This document shows, in pieces, positions 36,801-48,981 of a DNA stretch of 64,000 nucleotides. The stretch is taken from NCBI GenBank assembly GCA_035610365.1, contig CM069435.1:85779389-85843388 (forward strand). Direction: 5' to 3'. The notes beneath the pieces were generated by a model. That model did not search any database. It was given only the letters and a program-made list of their open reading frames with translations, and was not told the origin of the DNA. Origin of the DNA: Aquatica leii (Eukaryota; Arthropoda; Insecta; Coleoptera; Lampyridae). Numbering within the stretch: the first letter of the stretch is position 1; each line of letters opens with the position of its first letter. The translations under genes and the position numbers were made by a program.

Positions 36801-38383
36801 GAGACAGATAAATGCTATCATTTTAATGAAGGCAAATTGGTGCTGCTACATCGTATTGTGCCGATATTATCGCATCTAATGCTTAGTTAGCATCTATTAG
36901 ATGGCACTACTCTTTTTACTAATGCAAATTGAATTTTTATTCCATTTGCGAACCTTCACTTACAACCCTAGCGGCTATAATTCATGAATACGGTTTTTAT
37001 AATTAACGATTGTTTCCGTATTTCCCTTACCAAATAAACATAAAGAATGAGTAAAATTTGTTTTTTATAACACGGAAAAAAAATTCGACCAAGAATAAAA
37101 CATAATCACTTGATTATTTTAATAAACCTAAAACAAACAACACAGAGATAACGAATAAAAAACGTACTTTGTTTAATTAATTTTAAACGTAATGTACAAG
37201 TACAAGCCGAAACGCTACAAGTTAATGGCGACGTAAAAGTCAAATCCAACTTTAACAAAGACGTTTTTGAACAAGACCTCATTCAAAAATTCCATTTGCG
37301 AAGTTCTTCGAAAAGTAGCATTGAATAGCTCAGAAGTGGACCATTTGAAAACCGTAAAATGCCACTCGCTTGTTACAAACAAATCACGTATTAAAAGTTT
37401 TTCATGAAATCAGATTGTATTTTTTACATTGATAGATGATGAGAAAGAAGTAGTATTAGAGTCGTACAAAAATAGAAGTTTTTAAAAAATCGATAAATTT
37501 CATCTTGGATTTGAAAAACGTAGCAAATTAAGACGGATCTTCATCTGACTTCCTATCTCGTATAATAAAAAGAGTTTCTTATCGAACGTAGTAAATGTAA
37601 GTTGAAAGTATTGTTTTTTTTTCGGAAAAAAAACTGTTTTAATATTTTATTGTACCCTCATCAATTGCGATTACGTCCAATTCAAATACACTTTGAAAAT
37701 CGATAAATTATTACCATCTGTTCTTTTCTATATTTTATTTGCATTAAGCTTTGGTCGAATTTTAAACCGACCTAATCGTAACTACTCGTGTAGAAAGCAA
37801 ACAACAATCGGCGTTTAATTATAATTGATTTTCACATTAAAGTTAAATTTACGCCCGAATGTAGATACCTGACGTACGAGAGCTATACGAAAAGTAACGT
37901 AGTAAAGAATCAATTATAAGCAATAGCATACTGTCATCGACTTTTGCCGAATACCGATATTTTTAAGGGACGAATCATCTTTGAATTGACTAACTAAAAC
38001 GCGAGTCCGTGAATTTGCTGCAGTAAAAGTTTTATTAGCAGGCCTATTAACAATAAACCGTTAGTTTTCAAAAAGGATTTGACAGTGATAAGATAAAAAG
38101 TAGATTTGATTACTTACAATAAGAAATTATTAGAAATGGTGTTAAGTAAATATAAAAACGCATCCTCAACTGTCAATACCAAGCAGAATTGCACGCTTTA
38201 AAAAAAGATAACTATTGAATCCGCAGTTAGCTACTATGAGATTGGAAACATTGGCAAGAAAAGCTTGTAAATATAGTTTGTAGAACTAACAGAAATAGTA
38301 ATTCAAACTTTGCATATAAAAACCAGCAGGAAGTTTTAATGTGCTACTTTTTCCTTGTACAAATTTCAAAGATTCTTCGCATA

Positions 38384-38411
38384 CACACAACCAAACTTAT
38401 ATGGAATCACC
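38384..38411 (+). repeat. left terminal inverted repeat of Tc1-like element
   Basis: Starts CACACAACCAAACTTATATG directly after the TA at 38382-38383. It matches the right repeat over all 28 bases. Confidence 0.93.
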
Positions 38412-38619
38412 CAATATTTCCGATGTTATTCAATATTTCTGACAAATTCCGTATAGAAAGTTAGAAGGATTTTATTATAACGTAATTTATTAAATTACAA
38501 CGAGAAAAAATTACAACAAAGATTTAGGATGAACAAAAACAATAAAAATGCGAAAATTAAAGATGTAGGTAGTTGGTTAAACAAAAGTTAGATACCTTTT
38601 TTCGCACATGTTTTTCACT

Positions 38620-39637
38620 TTAATAGTCAGTGTTACCACCTCTAGTCCTAATACAAGCTACAATTTGACGAGGAATGCTTCTAATCAACGTGTTCCTGAC
38701 GTACGTTTGCCCGTTCCTCTTGGGCGGTTGGAATGAGCTGTTCCACATTTCCTGGAGCATTTCTTCTAGCCCTAATCCCTTTTTTGACACAGTCCCACAC
38801 ATGGTCAATGGAATTCAGGTCTGGTGAAGAGGCAGGCCATACTAGAACCGTCACAGCTTCTCTTTCTAGAAATTCTGTAGCGACTCGGCTGGTATGTGAA
38901 GGGGCATTATCATGCATAAAGACGAAAGTGTCTCCCACTGCACCTTTCCACAGCCTAACTGTTGGTTCTAGCACCAAATCAACGTACCTAGGACCTGTCA
39001 AACTCTGCCGTAGTGGAACCAAAGGAGTTTTAATTCCTATCATGATACTGCCCCAGAACATTACCTTTCCTCCTTTGTATTTTGGGACAGATCTGGTCGT
39101 TTGCAGTCTAGCTTGTCTATCTGGACCTCTTAGAACTCGAATTTGACGGTCATCTGATCTCAGACCAATTCTGGTTTCATCCGAAAAAAGGACATTTTGC
39201 CAATCTTTAACTGTCCAGTTCTGGTGCTCAAGACACCAATTTAGGCGATTAATTTTGTTCTCTCTGGATAACTCGGGAACCCTTAACTGTCTTCTGCTAA
39301 ATAAATTTCGGGCACGAAGTCTCTTTCGTACTGTTTCAAGAGAAACACCAACACCTGTAGCCTGCACAAGTTGCCTTTTGAGCTTCGGAATAGAAGAGGT
39401 TGGATTTCTTCTAGCTATTTGAGCTAAATATCGGTCTTGCTCATCAGTAGTCACTCTGCGACGACTTTGTCTAGGTCTGTTCTTTAGTGTTCCCAATTCC
39501 AAAAATCTTGTATAAGTTTTGGAAGCAATACCCTGAGACTCACCAACTGTTGCTGCTATGTGCCTCTGTGACATTTCCTGCTCAACAAGAGTAATAATTC
39601 TTCCCCTCTGAACTTAGGACATGCCTACGTAAGGCAT
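38620..39637 (-). pseudogene. Tc1-like transposase, two lesions
   Basis: The family start is most likely the ATG at 39637-39635 (MPYVGMS), but codon 8 is a TAA stop (39616-39614). The frame then runs as 297 codons from the Met at 39574. It shows a helix-turn-helix region (QRHIAATVGESQGIASKTYT), then catalytic boxes LFSDETRIGL and FMHDNAPSHTS, and SPDLNSIDHVWD. The third acidic residue is Asp (38804-38806) where Tc1-type enzymes usually have Glu, with 34 residues between it and the second Asp. At about 38690 a small deletion shifts the frame: the expected C-terminus (LIRSIPRQIVACIRTRGGNT) continues in another frame to a stop near 38620. Upstream sequence between the ATG and the right repeat is non-coding. 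Confidence 0.88.
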
Positions 39638-39839
39638 TTTGAACACAAACTTCTAAATTGAAAACTTTAAGCTGTCACTTTAGTTTTACAACTAACAACA
39701 ATTTTCAATTGTTATCACGACATACGTGATAGACAACTTCAAAAACCTTTGTTATTTTCAACAAAACACTTTCGTTATCTTTATCTCTTATCTGCATAAA
39801 AAAATTTCATACATTTTGCAATATTAGTAAGAAATACTA

Positions 39840-39867
39840 GGTGATTCCATATAAGTTTGGTTGTGTG
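39840..39867 (-). repeat. right terminal inverted repeat of Tc1-like element
   Basis: The exact reverse complement of the left repeat, followed by TA at 39868-39869. Confidence 0.93.
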
Positions 39868-40099
39868 TATTCTAAACATAAACTAAATGTGATTGTTGCG
39901 CCATCTCGTAGTATAAAGTTACTACAATTTAAATGGATAACTAAATAGCTATACGGCGAAACACGTTGTAAGTTGCTTTTACACTCGCGCAATTCAAATT
40001 CCTATAGAATAAACCGTGGCTAAAACCACAACGTAAGAGCCCATAAACAAACTTGAACTACGCGAGTATAAAATCAATATTTGACAGGCTATAGTATTG

Positions 40100-40720
40100 A
40101 CAATTAAAAGGTGGGAAAGGTTCAAATTAAAAACCGGAAAAGATTATGATAGCTAAGAGAAAGTTAACTTTGAAAAAAATTGTAATGGTCAAAAACTGTA
40201 GTATCGGCAAACACGTACAATACATAAACCAAACAAAGAGATAAGAAGTGATAGTAATAGAAATACACGTCGAAACAAATAGAATAATGATGAAAGCTTT
40301 AAAAAAAAAAACGCTACAAAGAACAGACGAGTTGTCTAAAAATGTAACAGATTCGATATATGATACAGAGAAAAATCACGTGGTCCGTTGCAATAACCGC
40401 CTGATTTTCAAGCATAAGACGCGCATCGAGCAGTGGCAACGAAGAGCAAACTATGGCGAGGTAAGGAAGAACATCACCAAGAGTGTAAAGTACATAAGCA
40501 CAAAGCAGAATAAATTAAAAGACCTCACTTCAAAACAAAGATAGAACGATTCAGAAAACAAACAGTAGAAGGATGAGTAGCAAAGCGGAACTATAACCAA
40601 AAAAAAGTTAACAGCCTATTGCAATACAATTTGAGTATAGACGTTCTTATTGTGGACGACACAAACATCTCAATAGTAAACGAAAATATCTAGGTAAAAG
40701 GCAAATGTTGTATTTACATA
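40100..40720 (+). other. A-rich region with lysine-rich open frame
   Basis: A 98-codon frame (40248-40544) reads VVRCNNRLIFKHKTRIEQWQ then RRANYGEVRKNITKSVKYI. The composition is like the LINE remnants, but no diagnostic motif is visible. It may be a LINE fragment. Confidence 0.25.
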
Positions 40721-42599
40721 TCACAGTAAATATTACTTGAAGAATATACAAAATAATGCACGATGTGAGTAATGACAGCAAAAAAATATAAACAAAAATG
40801 ATAAAGAAAACAAGGGTACATTATTAGATATAATTGGGAGGTAAGGAAAGACCGACCTTTTGTTACTGAAGTAAGCACATCTGCCGATGTTGGAACTTTC
40901 GCGAAATACTTCTTCAGTTTCAGCTGACATTCCCACTGATATAATTGATAGAATCCCCAGACAATTCGAATTGCAATTACTTAAACATAATATGGTAACA
41001 TTCTGAAGAGTTCGACGTGGTACATAAAGAGTCGGAATTTTCTGATTGGATATACATCCCGAGATGACGTTGTTATATAAATCGACATAGTGTTCAGTGA
41101 GTTACTGTGTTATGAATTAATTATTTATAGTTTTCTTAATTCGTTGTGTTTGTTTTAGTTATTGTAAAGTTAATAATAAGAAATCAATATTAAAATTAAG
41201 TTCACTGCAATATGTATAATTATATCAGTGATACATAGTGTACACACAGTTTTTTATTATAAACCGCAGATGCGGATATGAGTCCCTCAATTTCCATTGC
41301 AGTTTATTCAAGCGATAGATTGCTTAACGTTAAGCTAGAACCACCGTAATTAAATTACCATTTTATTTAATTCAACAACCTATAAAAAACCTAGATTAGA
41401 AAGTTAAACAGTTAATAATGTATAGAAATTAATAAAGAATTTAAAACATTCTGTCGTTAAAAGCCGCTTAATTCTAATAATAATTGTCAAAAACTACACA
41501 TATAATAAGTTAGAAGTTGAAGCCAAATTCATTTAATTTTACAACAGTCAAAGAAATTAAACTTGAAACAGTATTAGTAAATTTTGAAAAATTCGTTTAT
41601 TTAATCGAGACATTTCAAACCAAGAAACAACGTAGAACTAATTAACAAATGAAATACCAACCGCTTTATTTTAGTTTATAATTGATCGCGGTGTTTAGAC
41701 AAAATATCAAATTATGACCGCAAACGCGGTTAATTTAAATACCTTCACTAAAATTTAAGTCAATACAAATTTGTGTTAAATTAAAGTAAGATTTCGTTAG
41801 TCTACGTTGGTAACAATATTCATTTTCGTAATTTGTTATAACGTGTACAATAATTTCCTAAACGTTTAAAAAACATTTATTCAAATTTACTATTTTAATC
41901 ATGAGAACTCGCTCAACCTATCACACGACGTATCTCAAAAAACCTCAACCTACCGACACCTTTGTGTATAGATAAGGTATCATCAAAAACAACTAGACTA
42001 AAACCAAAGGACAAATATAACGTATTAATCAAACTTCATCCCAGCTAATCGGCGATTAAAAAAGCATTCTTGCTTCCGTACGAGTCAAAGACGCAACTAT
42101 CTGCTCAAAACCTGCAATCGGGTTGTAAGCACTCAATACTCCCAAACTTCCACGACGCCCACAGAATTGTATCGTTAACACGCGAGGTCTTATTTCAAAA
42201 CTATGAATACGAGCAAAAACACATGTCTAGCATCTTCAACCAGTTTCGAAGCGAACAAAATTCTATTTTACTTTCAATTTGAACTCAGATGCAAAATATG
42301 CACTTAAGTCTTCACAAATTGCGCACAGACTTAACCGCACTCCCATTGAGCCACCATAAACCATCTACAACCATTAAACAAAAATTAACATATTGTAATC
42401 ATCAGTCCGGCTAAACCACGACTAACCACCTACTACTATGAAACTTTCAAAAGTGCACACTGTTTTCTGTTATTGCACCAACATTGACAACACTACAAAA
42501 CCCGATGTTTGTTTGTATGAAAATATATCGTATCCGTTATGTTTGTGGTACTTTATAATAGAAATAATGACGAATTTGAAGTGTTAAAAGCCGCTAAAA

Positions 42600-45477
42600 A
42601 CCTTAAAGGAAGCGATATATGAATAATAGAAGAAAATAATAAACAAGTACAGGAACAAAGGAAACAATGGGTTACATACGTGAAAGAATACAAAGGAATT
42701 CTAAGATACAAGAACAGCTGACATAAGTTACACTATCAAACAAATATAGGAAAAAAAGAAATGTGGAAGAACGGTAAGCGAGAAATCGATGATAAATGAA
42801 AATGAAGAGGCAAAAACAGGGAGAAATTGAAGAAGAGCAAGGAGTATAATAGCGAACAAAAAACGGATATACAGGAAAAAAAGATGGAACAAAATATCAC
42901 GACAAACGCAGAAGAAAAAGGAAACGCAACGATAATGATAAAGCTAAAAACGAGATAGATATACGTAACATCATGAATAGAAACAAAAAAAGGGAATAAA
43001 AAATTTATAATAATCATATGGCGAAGAGATGATAAATTAAGAAATCCGGAATGTAAGAAGTAGTGCAGGGAAAGAAGAAGAACTTGTAGAGGAAATGATA
43101 CAACAAAATATCGAAATACTAGGAATCACGGAAACTAAAAAGAAAGAAAAAGGTATAAAGAAAACACATAAAGGATACTGGATGTACTGGTCGGAAGAGA
43201 GCACAAGAAGGAGTGGGCCTAATCGCACGAGATAGACTAAAGGAAGTGATCCAAGAAGAATATGTACTTAAATGAAAGAATATTAACAGTAAAAACAAAA
43301 CTATTAGACGAAGAAATATGGACAATAATCACAGCATTTGGGAGATCTAGACGCTCAAATCGGAAATAAGAATAAAGAAAAAGAAAAGCATAATAATAAG
43401 AATAACAGAAATATGTATCGAAAACAACCTAAACATAACAAACACAAAATTTAAACACAAGGACATACACAAGTACACATGAGTATTGGAAAGTCAAAAG
43501 AGAAGCAGAGATAGAAAGCGATCACTACCTAGTGATAATGGAAATAAAAAGAATGAAAGAAGGAAAAGACAAAAGAAGGACAAAAGTAAATGGAAAAATT
43601 AAATGTTTTAAATTAAAAGAAAAAATACCAAAAGAAATACTAAGAGCTACTAGAGGAAAAACTAAAAGGAAATGATAGAAGGCTAGAGGAAAAATGGGAA
43701 CACTTCAATAATAATTTATTGACAGTAGCAGAAGCAAGTTGCTGAAAAAAAGAAAATAATAATCAACACGAGAAAAATTAAATGACAGAAGACAGAAGAA
43801 CAAAAAATAGCCATGGAAAAAATATTTAATCACTAAAAGAGTCGAAGATTATGAGATATACAAAGAAACAAAGAAAGAAGTTAAAATAACAATCCAAGCC
43901 GTCAATGAGAAATCTTTAGAAGAATTTGCATATAAAATGACAGAAAACTATAAAGAGAACCAAAAATTATTTTATGGTACATTAAAACAACTCATGGGAA
44001 AAAGGAATATAACATGCTTAATATAAAAGACAAGGATGGAAATATAATAACAAATGAAGAGGAAATAATGAACCGTTGGAGAGAATCCTTAAAGAGCTAA
44101 CATACGCGAATATACAAAATCAGGAAGACGAGGAGGAAAAAAGCAATGAGGAACAAGAAATAGAAATAAGAGAAGAAGAAATAGAAAACGCAATAAGAAA
44201 GCTAAAATTAGACCAAGCAGCAAAATAAACTGTAACAACTATAGAGGAATAGCACTCTCCAGCATCGCAGGGAAATAATTCGCAAGAATAATACAAAAAG
44301 GAATACAATAGATATAGCATTGAAGGACACGCAATGTAGCTTTAGGAACAACAGAAGTACACAAGACCTCATATTCATAATTAGACAAGCAAGTGAAACA
44401 CTAATAAATAAGAACAAGGAAATCCACATATGCTTTATTGATCTAGAAAAACCATTCGACAGAATGCAAAGAGAAGAATTATGGGAAATACTACAGCATA
44501 GGGAAATGAATAAAAATATCACAGAAATTATAAAAAATATGTACAAAGACAACATAAACATAGTAAGAACGAATAATGAAGAATCCAAAGAATTTAAAAC
44601 TAGACAAGGAGTCAAGCAGAGATGTGTTCTAAGTCCACTGCTCTTCTCAACTGTACTAAACGATGCATTCAAACTCACAGAACTTATGTTTGCAGATGAC
44701 ATGGCCTTGATAGCAGATACAAAGGAGAATTTGCAAATATAATCTCATAGTAATAGAAGATGAACTAAAGAAAATAAACATTGGAAAGACAAAAACAAAG
44801 ATAATTTCAAACACAAAGAAACCACATCAAATTAGTCTGGACTGGAAAGAAATAGAACAAGTAGAATATTTTGAATATCTAGGCGCAATGATAGAAGAAA
44901 ATGGGAAATTGAACAAACAATTAGACAATAGAATACGAAAAGCGGGAAAAATATTCAATCTAATGAAGACAACATTTCTAGGAAAAAGAAAAGTGCTAAA
45001 GAAAATAAAAACCGAAGTTTCTGAAAAAGTCCATCAATCACATATATCAGCGAGACGTGGACAATCACAGAAAGACACGTATTAATGCAATGGAAATAAA
45101 GTTCCTCAAACAAATAGAAAATAAAACCAAGAAATGCAGAATAAGGAACGAAACATTTCGATAAAATCTGAAAATGGAATCAATCAACGGAAAAACAATA
45201 GAAGGGCAGCTCAGATGATTTGGGCATGTGTGTAGAATATCGGACGATAGGCTAACAAAAAAAGTGTTCGATTCGCGAGTGCCGGAAAATACTAAAAAAG
45301 GAAGACCAACAACAAAATGGATTGATAACATAGCGAAAGAAGTAGAAAGAAAAGGAATGACATGGGAGAGAATACAAAAACTAACACATGATAGCAAGAA
45401 ATAGAGATATAAGTGCAAGATTCAACTCCAACAGCCTTGCACCTAAAGGTAGAAAGGCCTAGGACTAAGAAGAAGAA
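42600..45477 (+). mobile_element. non-LTR retrotransposon (LINE), near full length, degenerate
   Basis: An A-rich element in the antisense direction to trio. Readable parts in order are an endonuclease start (IRNVRSSAGKEEELVEEMIQ, then IEILGITETKKKEKGIKK at about 43050-43160), a GDLDAQIGNKN block (about 43340) and an SDHYLVIMEIKR block (about 43520) from the end of the endonuclease. RT motifs follow: NCNNYRGIALSS (about 44225), CSFRNNRSTQDLIFIIRQAS, HICFIDLEKPFDRMQREELW, GVKQRCVLSPLLFSTVL, and the catalytic FADD (44689-44700). The 140-codon frame 44320-44742 is the best preserved. Many stops and frameshifts lie elsewhere. It ends with CACCTAAAGGTAGAAAGGCC and an AAGAAGAAGAA tail (45467-45477). 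The left boundary is uncertain. Minus-strand hydrophobic frames over this region are shadows. Confidence 0.8.
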
Positions 45478-46359
45478 CGAAAAAATTTCATAGTCGCTAC
45501 CTGAAACAGACAATTTAAATACATTAGCAAGGAAGAGACCTGCGTTGTACAATCAGAGCCCATTGAGCCGATGTTAGACTACAGTAGCGTACGATTATAC
45601 GTTCCAGTTTCTTAACGACACTTTTTTAATATGCGACTATTTATTTAAAAAAATAAATAGATCCTCTTGAAAAGTAATACATTTGAGGTAAAAATACATA
45701 CTTAGACAATTTGTAAACAGAGTTGTTCAAAACATCTTTTCACCTAAATCGCCGCTTGTATCATCATACATTTGTTCCGACAAACAACATGTTTGTTACA
45801 AAAAAACTTATTAAAAATCATAATAACCGAATTATTCATATCTATGGATGTATTTAGTTTTTAAAGGTCTTGGAATTATAATCCACGCCGCTGGATTTTA
45901 AGTTGCAACCCATTCATAAGTAATCTCCTTTAGAGATACAAGTTAACCAATGCATTTAGTTTAATATCATTTAACAATCTCAATACATGTTTACATGTGT
46001 CGAGAAGTATGTTACATGTTGATAACTGTGAGTAGTTGTTGCAATGTATTGTAACATAAACCTTCCAATGTTCCTTTGTCATTTTTCAAGACATCGGACG
46101 AGTATTCGATAATCTGGAACGACGAACTAAATTTCGACCATGAAAATAATTAACCATTTATTTGGTAGATGGGACGAGTGAGATATTCACAACGCTTCAC
46201 CACAGTCAAAAGTCCCTCAAGACTCCGCACTCGCTCCTCTACAACGTGTCACATTTAAGAAAAGACATTACTATATTTTCGCTATTTAAAGCGTACAAGT
46301 TGGAATGCTTGAAAACTCAAAGAAACTCACGACTCACTCTTTGTCTCTTCTAGCATTTC

Positions 46360-48560
46360 TTTCCTCCTCGTAGTCATTGTATTTTGTAGTTTCACTATCG
46401 TTTTCTCTTTCCTGTTCATCATATTTATTTAAATAAAATTTACTATGTCCTTTAATTCTGATTTAAATTCACTATTCTTATTTCTTGTGATTTAAATGTT
46501 TTGGATTTTGTTTCCTTTCGAAACTTTACAATTTTCTATTATTTGTTTCATGTATTGATCGAGCTCTATTAAACACCTCCCAGCCTTTCTTTAAAACTCC
46601 TTTTACTTTTGTGCTTCACTATGTCCCTATTAGTTCTATAGCCTTCTCTTTCGCGTTCTCTTTTTCTTTGGTTTTGCAATTTTACACGTTTACATTTCTT
46701 CTAATTCAAATTCTTCCAATCCATTCCTATTATGTTTAATTTGTTTATTTAGTTGGATGTCTACCCCTTCCTGAAATTTTATTTATTAATATTTGTATTT
46801 GTTCATAGTCTTCTGTTTTTTCTAAATTATGTCAGCATCGTTTATTATTGCTATTACTAGCCAACATTGATTTTCCATTTATGTTTAATATTTCGGTATG
46901 GTTTTCGTGCTATATGAATTTTGTCCCAGGACGTACATTTTTTTGACGTACAGAACATTATCTGTCAGGTTGACATATGATTACATTTTAAACCGCCCAC
47001 TCCATATTGTGCAGAACGAAAGTCAGACGTGTATGCTAGTGTAAAGTTTGTGAGTTTCCACAGTAATAAATAACTTAAATCTTAAATCATCCGCGCTTGT
47101 TCTATTAACTTTGGTTACCTGTACACCGTCTTTTAACTTTGGGTTACTGGCACCTGTTCTTTTATGCTGGAAAATTCCTATGCTGACTATACAATTAATC
47201 GAGTATTGACAATTGTTCCGGATGTATATTCGACTTACGTTAATTGAGGATACCAAAAGCATCGTTTCAATTGCTACGATTACGAACAAATTGGAAGACA
47301 CACTTACCGAAATATCTATACTAACGTAGGCAAACTTAGCGCACTTGGTTTTCCTTAACAGATCGTATGAAACTAAGGAATTTATTTGTGATTATGTATG
47401 TAATAACTTGCTTTTGCAGTAATTCTAGGGTATTTGTGTTGGATATGCCGTTAGCTAATCGCATACTCCAAGACACAAAAACTGTGAGTATTTTGTTTGT
47501 TGATACGTACGAAGTGTTGCCCAACCGAAGTGGCCTGCAGCAACATTATTGTCCGTGATATTTATCGACGAACTCTTAATTGATAGCATCTACCTCGCTT
47601 CTTTTTATAACCTCTTTCTTTCTTTGTTAAAATTAATAAGCAGTTAATAGTTTTCCGATCGTTTTGGCGCCTTTTTTAAGCATTTTATGCCGAACTGTAA
47701 ACACATTTCAATCTTCCATAATTATTATTTGGTCATTTCCTATTTATTGTATCTATTAAAATAAGCAAGTCAGTATAAAAATTGAATTATTCATCGTCTT
47801 TTGCACCATGTATTAGTGCGTATACGTTCCTACATCAACTTAATCTTTCCATCCAGGTCTAGTTCTAGCACCTTAGTTTTCAAGTTTGTTTGTTTGTTAT
47901 TCCGATACTATTAGACAATACTCCTTCCTTTGCTATTTATCGCGAGCGTGTCTCTGAGTAAACTAGTAATAATTATCTTATAACAATTTATTTCTTTTTT
48001 TTTTCTTTGTTTTACCTTTGTACTATCATAAGTTTTTCATTTTCTCAATTATCTCAAACTCCTTTCCTATTATGGAAGTTTTATATATAGTATTTCCAAC
48101 TTCGTCTGTGATTCCATTTTCGTAGCGGTTGTTTAACTTGTTGACACACCGCTTAAAATTAATTAATCTGATATGCTTTATTTTTTGGCTTCCCTATCTT
48201 ATTGCAATCTTTCACTTAACATTCTTGATTTGTGATTTGTATGTTTCTTGTAACCCAATAGCTTAGTCTGTTTGCATGCTCTACCTTTTTTCTTCCAGTG
48301 TGAAATTTTTACGATAGTGAATTCATTTATTATATGGAAGTTTTGTTCTGCACCCCTTGTGCAGTGCAATTTATCTTGAGTAGTCTTCGTTTAGCCATAT
48401 ATTACATTTTTGTAATTCTTTAGGCTTTCCTCGTTGTTCTGATCTGTTTTTTATGTTCTACTTCCATCCTTTCTAATCTTCTAATTCGTCTACATCTATT
48501 CAACGTTTCTATTAACTTTGCATCAAACGTCTCTAATATCTTATCATTTTTAATTTTTAA
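46360..48560 (-). mobile_element. possible A-rich LINE remnant on minus strand
   Basis: Pyrimidine-rich plus strand. The complement has lysine/arginine-rich readings such as KILETFDAKLIETLNRCRRI then RRLERMEVEHKKQIR near 48540-48440. The middle part 46980-47560 differs in composition and holds two unrecognised minus-strand frames (47023-47301 and 47336-47524), so it may be an insertion or unique DNA. No catalytic motif was found. Confidence 0.3.
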
Positions 48561-48881
48561 TTTAGCACCAAACTGTTTGCAAACTGAACTTTTTAGAAAG
48601 TACTATAATGAAGAATGTATTGAAAAGATCGAACGACGAATATTATAAGTAAAGAGAGAAAACTGTAAATTTCTTATAATAATGCAACCGAGTCTGTTTT
48701 GAATTGACCTTTGAAATTGCCGAACATTAATTAAATCCCCATTTCGACTAAAAAAACAGATGTCACTGTTAGGTCAAGAGTAATGAACAAACCAAATATT
48801 CTAGAAAGTTTCTTGTTTTTAACACCACCACGTAAAAAAATAGAGCACAACACAGTATATTTAATAAATAAAAAGGCTTAC

Positions 48882-48981
48882 CTTGTCTGAATCTGTTGTA
48901 TTTCCAGAACCGAAGGATGTTAACGAATTCCTATCCAAATTTTCGACACTTTCGTCTAAGGAATTGCATTCTTCCATATCC
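48882..48981 (-). CDS. trio: trio exon: linker between GEF1 and SH3
   Basis: A 100 bp exon flanked by a good acceptor (actttttag before 48981) and donor (GTAAGC after 48882). Its first base completes the Arg codon left open by the PH exon. It then reads DMEECNSLDESVENL, followed by SFGSGNTTDSDK, the acidic/serine-threonine linker that precedes the first SH3 domain in Trio (mammalian members have a related NTVDSDK segment). It ends in phase 0, matching the phase-0 acceptor of the SH3 exon 27 kb away. It is too short to show as a notable open frame. The call rests on splice sites, frame and family match. Confidence 0.9.

Larger units (their letters stand above)
38384..39867 (-). mobile_element. 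Tc1-like transposon, 1484 bp, intact ends
   Basis: Bounded by perfect 28-bp inverted repeats (38384-38411 and 39840-39867; CACACAACCAAACTTATATG and so on), each flanked by TA (38382-38383 and 39868-39869), the Tc1/mariner target site. Length and single internal transposase gene on the minus strand fit the superfamily. The transposase is broken (separate entry), so this copy could move only with help from another source. Confidence 0.93.
21876..48881 (-). other. trio: trio intron, 27 kb
   Basis: This interval lies between the linker exon and the SH3 exon. It contains the alternative first exon (36068-36265), a Tc1-like transposon (38384-39867), LINE copies (31.15-31.58 and 42.6-45.5 kb), an inverted-repeat complex (31.7-33.35 kb), an 18-bp minisatellite (23.75-23.89 kb) and a dispersed repeat (25.9-26.5 kb). 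In the stretches 21876-23590, 27730-31140, 33350-36060, 36810-38380, 39870-42590 and 45480-46350 I see only AT-rich sequence with no supportable gene. Short open frames there have no recognisable content. Confidence 0.85.

Noticed and set aside
38733-39146. 137-codon plus-strand frame inside the Tc1-like element
   Set aside because: It is the reverse-strand shadow of the transposase, which has clear catalytic motifs on the minus strand.
42736-45552. Minus-strand hydrophobic frames over the LINE (for example 44208-44702)
   Set aside because: They are antisense shadows of a lysine-rich LINE whose RT motifs are readable on the plus strand.
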